From Euperipatoides rowelli (Eukaryota > Onychophora > Udeonychophora > Euonychophora > Peripatopsidae): a stretch of 12,169 nt of DNA. The notes beneath the pieces were generated by a model, which was not told where the DNA came from, made no database searches, and worked only from the letters and a program-made list of their open reading frames with translations. The DNA is taken from NCBI GenBank assembly GCA_003024985.2, contig PXIH01S0006066.1; one strand, written 5' to 3'. A program made the position numbers and the translations under genes. Positions 8,113 through 12,169 of this stretch are shown here, in pieces (position 1 is the stretch's first letter; every line of letters begins with the position of its first letter).

Positions 8113-8567
8113 AATTCACATCCTCTGTGACCTCAATCATCTGACCCTAGTGATCAATCAGTCCTGACTCTTGGACATTTTTTAATAGGTGAAGCACCAA
8201 CATCGATTCTTGATCCAAATCTTTGTCATTTGCCTTCAAATTGTCTGTCTCGCTGGCAAATAGTTCAACAGACATTTCCACATTTCTGGAAGAGATGGTC
8301 AGCTGAATACTTGGATCGTCTGCACCAACGTCCAAAGTGGGCATCTGTCAAGAGGAACATTTCAATCATTTATTTGGTTCGTTAAGGATAAGGATGTTTC
8401 TCCTTTAAAAATGGCCATTGGCTAGAGTAATCGAAGTTCATCCAGGGAAGGATAAGCTTGATCGAATAGTTAGTGTTAATGCAAATGGAATTTTCAAACG
8501 ACCTGTTACTAAATGCTGTATTCTGCCTATGGACAGTTTAAGTCAAGGGTCTCAGGAAGCAGTTTAA
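8113..8567 (+). pseudogene. BEL/Pao retrotransposon, 3' end of pol (integrase C-terminal part)
   Basis: The plus-strand frame from 8113 reads NSHPL, stop, then SSDPSD, LTLGHFLIGEAP, LSRWQ and HFWKRWSAEYL. These are the family's landmarks NSRPL, SDP, LTPGHFLIG, LSRW and FW.RW..EYL, in order and spacing. After frameshifts near 8375 and 8410 come ARVIEVHPGKD and FKRPVTKCCILP, the usual end of the BEL/Pao integrase, with a TAA at 8565-8567. The catalytic core and everything upstream are missing or unrecognisable. A minus-strand open frame at 8147-8344 is a shadow of this region. The relic is antisense to INTS1. Confidence 0.9.
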
Positions 8568-8695
8568 GGAGCAATTTGTGACATTTGTTAATTTGTGTTT
8601 TCCAGACAATGGATTCCTATTTTTTATTAATTTGACTGAACATTTTTTTTTTTACATTTTTAGTTTTGAAAGCAAGTCTTTCAAGGCTGACGGCA

Positions 8696-9125
8696 TGTTC
8701 AGTTTTCCTTTAATTTAAATTATTAATGTTTTTATCTTCAAAATCATTTACTGTAAGTTAATGAGCGCCCTCCGGTGAGAGAGTCAAATAATTTATGTAA
8801 AAAAAAAAACCTTGCTATATCTAGCCATTTTTTGAATTCACGTGTTCTTTCATGTGGTTTGTCAAGGAAATGTATTTTAATAGTGCAATTCCATAGCCGG
8901 TAATTATTTAAAAATATTACAGTAAGTAAAGTGTTAATTAAACATTTATAAATCAGTGTCTTAATTCATCTTTTGTCCGTCATAATTTCTAAATTGATTA
9001 TGAAAATAAGTTATTCCGTCATTGGAAATCCATCAGCAACATATTGGTATTTTATGAATTATGAAATGTGTGAATGTATTATTTAAAAAAGTTGATAAAC
9101 TGTAAATAAAGTTAATCTAAGGGAT
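8696..9125 (+). mobile_element. Probable 3' LTR of the BEL/Pao element (end uncertain)
   Basis: About 130 bases after the pol stop, a purine-rich AAGGCTGACGGCA is followed by TGTTCAG at 8696, the usual place and form of a BEL/Pao 3' LTR start. Downstream there is a block with GCGCCCTCCGGTG near 8764 and an AATAAA at 9105-9110 that could be the LTR polyadenylation signal. No second LTR is present for comparison, so the right end is a guess. Confidence 0.4.
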
Positions 9126-9810
9126 TGGGTTTTTATATTTTAGTGGGTCTAATTTTTTTTTTTATTGTTGGTCTGCATTTATAACTTGTTTTAGTAACAT
9201 CAACAAGAACTTAAACTTTATTAAATCCATAAATAAATATATCTTTGATCCAAAAGGGATTTGTAAACAAGAAATATTTTATCTAAATTTTATTTCTGCT
9301 AAGTCATGCATGTGCTGGAATTAATGAAGCTACATGAAAATTGTCTATTCTACCTTCACTCTTATGCATAGCTACAATCTTCTGAAATTATCATCAACTT
9401 TCTAATTCATTGGGTTATATTATTTATTGACTTAAATTCTGATGGACTTTTAAACTTTGTTTTGTCAATTCTAGATTAATAAGCAAGCTAAAATTAAAAT
9501 ATCAGTAGGCTACTGCATATTGTGATGTGTTCTGCATCTGTGCAATAACCATTTAAGCTGTAATTCCATAATCGATATAGATTTTACCTCGAGAACTACC
9601 CTGGAAATCATACCACTGGCCTGGTGTCAATCCACAAATGGCAGACAATAATTTTTAAATTATATATGCAAACTACATATTGAATGGCTGAACCAGGCCA
9701 CCTGTATATATATTCCATAATAAAGTAGAGTAAAGAACTTATTAGAATATGCTATTTAGCATAATACTTTTAATTAATATCAAAATCAAAATATTTAATT
9801 TCGTATTTAC
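9126..9810. other. Intron sequence next to the upstream INTS1 exon
   Basis: No coding similarity was found. A 9-bp inverted repeat, TGGCCTGGT at 9617-9625 and ACCAGGCCA at 9692-9700, encloses 66 bases in a slightly GC-richer patch. Confidence 0.5.
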
Positions 9811-9940
9811 CTCACTTGGAGTATTGACAGTATATTGAATATCTTTAAACAATTCTCGATGGTTTGAAATCCACTTAATAGACTTTGGAATTTGGAAGTA
9901 GAATTGCAATAAAAGAAGTCGTCCAACATCACTCTTGGCA
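9811..9940 (-). CDS. INTS1: Internal exon of Integrator complex subunit 1 (INTS1), upstream of the two
   Basis: INTS1 is the large scaffold subunit of the nuclear Integrator complex, which cleaves snRNA 3' ends and attenuates RNA polymerase II transcription. The exon has 130 bases: one base completing a codon from the previous exon, then 43 codons. On the minus strand a T-rich tract ending TTATCTTAG precedes it, and GAG|GTAAAT is the donor, so it ends in phase 0. The peptide begins AKSDVGRLLLLQFYFQIPKS and ends VNTPSE. From memory of the vertebrate protein, the RLLLLQFYFQIP stretch matches a segment of the form DLLLQLYLQRP that lies just before the ACRKLA block carried by the next exon. The order and spacing fit when the exons at 9811-9940 and 5628-5761 are joined. 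The exon is free of stops and frameshifts, unlike the transposon relics around it. The gene assignment rests mainly on the neighbouring exon. Confidence 0.72.
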
Positions 9941-10311
9941 CTAAGATAAAGAATATACAGTATATAAAATATATTAAAAGAAAAAAACAAAAGCGTAACA
10001 TTATATCAAGCACATTAAATTACATACATATTAAAAGATTCATTAATGTTATAATTATTAAAAATTCCAGAAGATAGTAATATGCAAAATACTAATGGAA
10101 TCTTAATTAAATAACGTACAACAAAGTATATGGCTGGATGACAGACCTGTCAGATTAGGTGGTGTGCTGGCTTAGCGCCACATAACTAAATAATAAGCAA
10201 AGAAATACCTTTTATCATTGTAAATCATAAGAATAAAATCACCATACATGCCAGCTTTGGAAAATAAAATTATTGTAAACATTAGTGTGAGAAATATTAT
10301 TTGTTGATTCA
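9941..10311. other. Intron upstream of the INTS1 exon at 9811-9940
   Basis: AT-rich sequence. Two overlapping minus-strand frames extend from the exon through the acceptor into this intron; their upstream parts are hydrophobic translations of T-rich intron and are not protein. Confidence 0.5.
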
Positions 10312-10395
10312 TGCCTTCAATGAATAGTTGATTTTTATTTATGTATTTTTACTCTAACACGATCTTTCTATTTTTAACAGTAAATACCATGTTAA
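10312..10395 (+). repeat. Dispersed repeat, copy 1
   Basis: This starts TGTTGATTCATG and ends AGTAAATACCATGTTAA. It aligns along its whole length with 11978-12075, differing by scattered substitutions and small indels. Here the sequence continues AATAAAC, without the transposon start seen after copy 2. Confidence 0.75.
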
Positions 10396-10499
10396 AATAA
10401 ACTTATCAATTATGAGAGGATAAACAGTGCATTATAAAATTTACTTCCATCATTTTTGAATCAATGATAATTTATTCATATTTATTTACATGCGTGTGC

Positions 10500-10740
10500 A
10501 CTTTTAGTTTTAAAACAGCGCACTCGGTTGGCTCTGAAGCATTTTCTCTTGGACAGGTCTCGGCCGATCCAATTGAGTTTTTATTCCCCTATGTTGGATC
10601 GTTAGTGGCCGATCCAGTGTTTGGGTCCGTCCCCTGTCATAGTCTACTGCAGTAAACTTTATTTTGGGGCTTCCTTTTGTATTCAGCAAGCTACAGACAA
10701 ACCCGGATGTTATGTGCCGTTATGGCCGCTTTGTTTTTAT
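10500..10740. other. GC-richer unassigned block with short inverted and direct repeats
   Basis: CGATCCAA at 10565-10572 and TTGGATCG at 10594-10601 form an 8-bp inverted repeat. GGCCGATCCA at 10562-10571 recurs directly at 10607-10616. A short plus-strand frame covers this block, but its protein has no recognisable motif. It could be the body of an unclassified repeat. Confidence 0.3.
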
Positions 10741-10770
10741 TGTTTTGTAAATACAGTATATGTTTTAAGT

Positions 10771-10865
10771 TTATTTTATGATTTTTATGGTTATTATTTG
10801 GAGTCTAGTTTTACTATNTTATTTTATGATTTTTATGGTTATTATTTGGAGTCTAGTTTTACTAT
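10771..10865 (+). repeat. Exact 47-bp direct duplication on both sides of a single N
   Basis: Bases 10771-10817 and 10819-10865 are identical, with the only ambiguous base of the window (10818) exactly between them. This is the pattern left when two contig ends that overlap are joined without being merged. Confidence 0.85.
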
Positions 10866-11312
10866 TGGTGTTAGTCCTTAGGTTTCTGAATTAACAGTGG
10901 ATTCTCACTTTTGGAATTGGTTTTAATGTTCCTGAATGGAGATCTAGGTAGTTCCAGGCCCTTGATTGTTACCCGGTATTGGCTGAACTCTTGGATATTT
11001 TTTTTATTAATCTACAGTATGTCCGTCCATAATTCCTGGATACATATTAGATTTATATTTTTTCATTTTAGTTGAATTATCATTTCTTTATTAAGTTTTG
11101 TCGTCATAGTGACTTTCATTCACAAATGCCTGTTTGAGTCCGTCTATTTATTACATGGCAAGTAATGGCAGACTTTTATAGCATGTAGACCTACTTTGAT
11201 CAAGTACTTCATGAACCAATTTTTTTTTTTAATTCCACTTTGAATGTTTGTTTCGTTGTGACTTTTAAACTATAATTATAGTTTATATTGCCATCTGGAT
11301 TGTAATTATTGA
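10866..11312. other. Intronic sequence without recognised features
   Basis: T-rich on the plus strand, with several homopolymer T-runs. No coding similarity was found on either strand. It could be the 3' untranslated part of the LINE-like element whose possible tail lies at 11481-11535. Confidence 0.35.
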
Positions 11313-11376
11313 TACCTGGAGTGTTTGGAGATAATTCCTGGAGTGTTTGGAGATAATAGCTGAGGTGTTTGATGCC
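11313..11376 (+). repeat. 22-bp tandem repeat, two good units and a decayed third
   Basis: Units at 11313-11334 and 11335-11356 share CCTGGAGTGTTTGGAGATAA and differ only in their first two bases. The third (11357-11376) keeps CTGAGGTGTTTGATG. Confidence 0.85.
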
Positions 11377-11480
11377 ATTTGTCAGACTTTTCTTTTTGAT
11401 TTAACTGTTCATTTGATGATTGACATTTCTTAAATTATTGTTTTTAAATCAATTATTGTTTCCATTTACAGTATGTAAAT

Positions 11481-11535
11481 AAGGCGCATATTCTTGTGGG
11501 CTAGAGCCTTATTAAAAGAATGAAATTTGAATTTG
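11481..11535 (+). mobile_element. Possible 3' end of a non-LTR retrotransposon
   Basis: AAGGC at 11481-11485 pairs with GCCTT at 11506-11510, and an inner GGCT-AG-AGCC stem is also possible. This is followed by ATTAAAAGAATGAAATTTG and a short AATTTG repetition. A small hairpin followed by a short tandem tail is typical of CR1/L2-type LINE 3' ends. No protein-coding part of such an element is recognised upstream. Confidence 0.3.
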
Positions 11536-11977
11536 ATTATGTGTAAATAATTAAGACTCAAAAATTTTGCAATATATTTTTGTTTTTGTATATTAAAGTT
11601 GTGCGTTAATAAATATACCTGATAATAATATTAAATACAGTTTTAACATTTCCTTCGTATCCTAGAATAAACCTTTTAATGCCTCAACTTTGTCTCTGCC
11701 TCTATTTCTTTTAAGGTGAAGCAATTCACTTTAAGTGGCGCCCTCTTCAGTGGAAAATCTAAACTGTTAGGTTAAAAGCAAAACGTACCAGTGCAGAAAA
11801 AGCGTCCTCAATAATAGCGCTAAAATTGAAGTATTTCTGTATGGAGCTTTTCCCTCTATTTTACCCTGAAAGCATGAATAATTTTTTTTTGTTGGGTCAA
11901 TAAATCTAGAAACCAGATTTTTCCGAAGGGGATGGGGATGGTAAAACAAATTCTCATTTTGTTATTTGTAATTTGTG
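11536..11977. other. Intronic sequence without recognised genes
   Basis: This includes AGTGGCGCCCTCTTCAGTGG near 11735, a GC-rich short motif of unclear origin. A minus-strand open frame at 11767-11949 has no recognisable content. Confidence 0.4.
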
Positions 11978-12075
11978 TGTTGATTCATGAATTCAAGGAA
12001 AAGCTGATTTTTGTTTATGTATTTTTTATTCTCGAAACACGGACTTTCTATATTTAATAGTAAATACTATGTTAA
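11978..12075 (+). repeat. Dispersed repeat, copy 2
   Basis: Diverged copy of 10312-10395: it begins TGTTGATTCATG and ends AGTAAATACTATGTTAA. By eye roughly four in five bases agree. It is followed directly by the transposon-like start at 12076. Confidence 0.75.
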
Positions 12076-12169
12076 CAGTGGCGGATTTAAGGAAAAAGGC
12101 CCAGGTGGCAAACATTCCAAGGGGCCCAAAAATCGAATAATTTGTATTTGATAATACTGTTTTTACTTT
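12076..12169 (+). mobile_element. Start of a probable hAT-like DNA transposon, cut by the window edge
   Basis: CAGTGGCGGATTTAAGG is a terminus of the CAGTGGCGGA type found in many eukaryotic hAT-like transposons, followed by a GGCCC-rich stretch (AAGGCCCAGG, GGGGCCC). The related sequence at 10395 continues without it, which supports an insertion boundary at 12075/12076. The other end and any transposase lie outside the window. Confidence 0.5.

Larger units (their letters stand above)
5762..9810 (-). other. INTS1 intron packed with antisense retrotransposon relics
   Basis: This is the interval between the donor at 9809-9810 (GT on the minus strand) and the acceptor at 5762-5763 (AG). It is about 4.05 kb. 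It contains a Ty3/gypsy pol relic and a BEL/Pao pol relic, both on the plus strand and so antisense to the gene, plus a poly-A tract close to the acceptor and a poly-C run. I found no further exon in it: the two flanking exons are in matching phase and align to INTS1 without a missing block. Confidence 0.7.

Noticed and set aside
8147-8344. Minus-strand open frame of 65 residues
   Set aside because: The plus strand here encodes clear BEL/Pao integrase motifs; the minus frame is their shadow.
9941-10013. Hydrophobic N-terminal extensions of the minus-strand frames over the INTS1 exon
   Set aside because: They are translations of T-rich intron upstream of the TTATCTTAG acceptor.
10464-10881. 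Two overlapping plus-strand open frames
   Set aside because: No recognisable protein motif; the second one runs through the N at 10818 and the artefactual duplication.
11767-11949. Minus-strand open frame of 60 residues
   Set aside because: No similarity to a known family and no splice sites consistent with an INTS1 exon.
1-12169. CRISPR arrays, bacterial operons, phage genes, rRNA
   Set aside because: Nothing of the kind is present; the repeats found are tandem or transposon-derived and the exons have eukaryotic splice sites.

Overview
The window looks like AT-rich intronic DNA from an animal with large introns, probably an invertebrate; I cannot name the taxon. The reasons are two spliced exons of a conserved nuclear gene on the minus strand, long non-coding stretches, homopolymer and AC runs, and several decayed retrotransposons of metazoan type (non-LTR, Ty3/gypsy, BEL/Pao). 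There is no bacterial or phage gene organisation. None of the long open reading frames is an intact gene. The real coding signals are short exons and broken transposon reading frames.

Host gene: two minus-strand exons, at 9811-9940 and 5628-5761, have good splice sites and join in phase 0. I read them as consecutive exons of Integrator complex subunit 1 (INTS1), from the C-terminal part of the protein. They are separated by an intron of about 4.05 kb (5762-9810). The preceding exon (beyond 12169) and the following exon (left of position 1) are not visible, so the whole window probably lies inside the INTS1 transcription unit.

Left part (1-5627, downstream intron of INTS1): a minisatellite-like 33-bp-period repeat sits at 1-116 and continues into an open frame that ends at 239. 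A badly decayed non-LTR retrotransposon on the minus strand runs from about 3251 down to about 548. It has an ORF1-like protein with an N-terminal membrane segment and a coiled coil, then an endonuclease, then the linker and start of the reverse transcriptase. Its ORF2 is interrupted at 740-834 by a perfect 95-bp copy of the repeat found at 1-95. The rest of this part holds a short tandem repeat, an unassigned GC-richer block (4612-5095) and a possible small hAT-like MITE (5195-5383).

Middle part (5762-9810, the intron between the two exons): a plus-strand Ty3/gypsy pol relic (end of RNase H, integrase, integrase C-terminus; about 6235-7720) is followed by the 3' end of a plus-strand BEL/Pao pol (8113-8567) and the probable start of its 3' LTR (8696). 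Both are antisense to the host gene and full of stops and frameshifts.

Right part (9941-12169, upstream intron): no exon is recognised. It holds two diverged copies of one dispersed repeat (10312-10395 and 11978-12075), a 47-bp exact duplication around a single N (10818) that looks like an assembly join, a 22-bp tandem repeat, a LINE-like 3' tail, and the start of a probable DNA transposon (12076 to the window end) inserted at the edge of one dispersed repeat copy.

I see no convincing new multi-gene system. The observations most worth following up are the perfect 95-bp duplication inside an old LINE, the membrane-anchored ORF1-like protein of that LINE, and the INTS1 exons, which are too short to be conspicuous.
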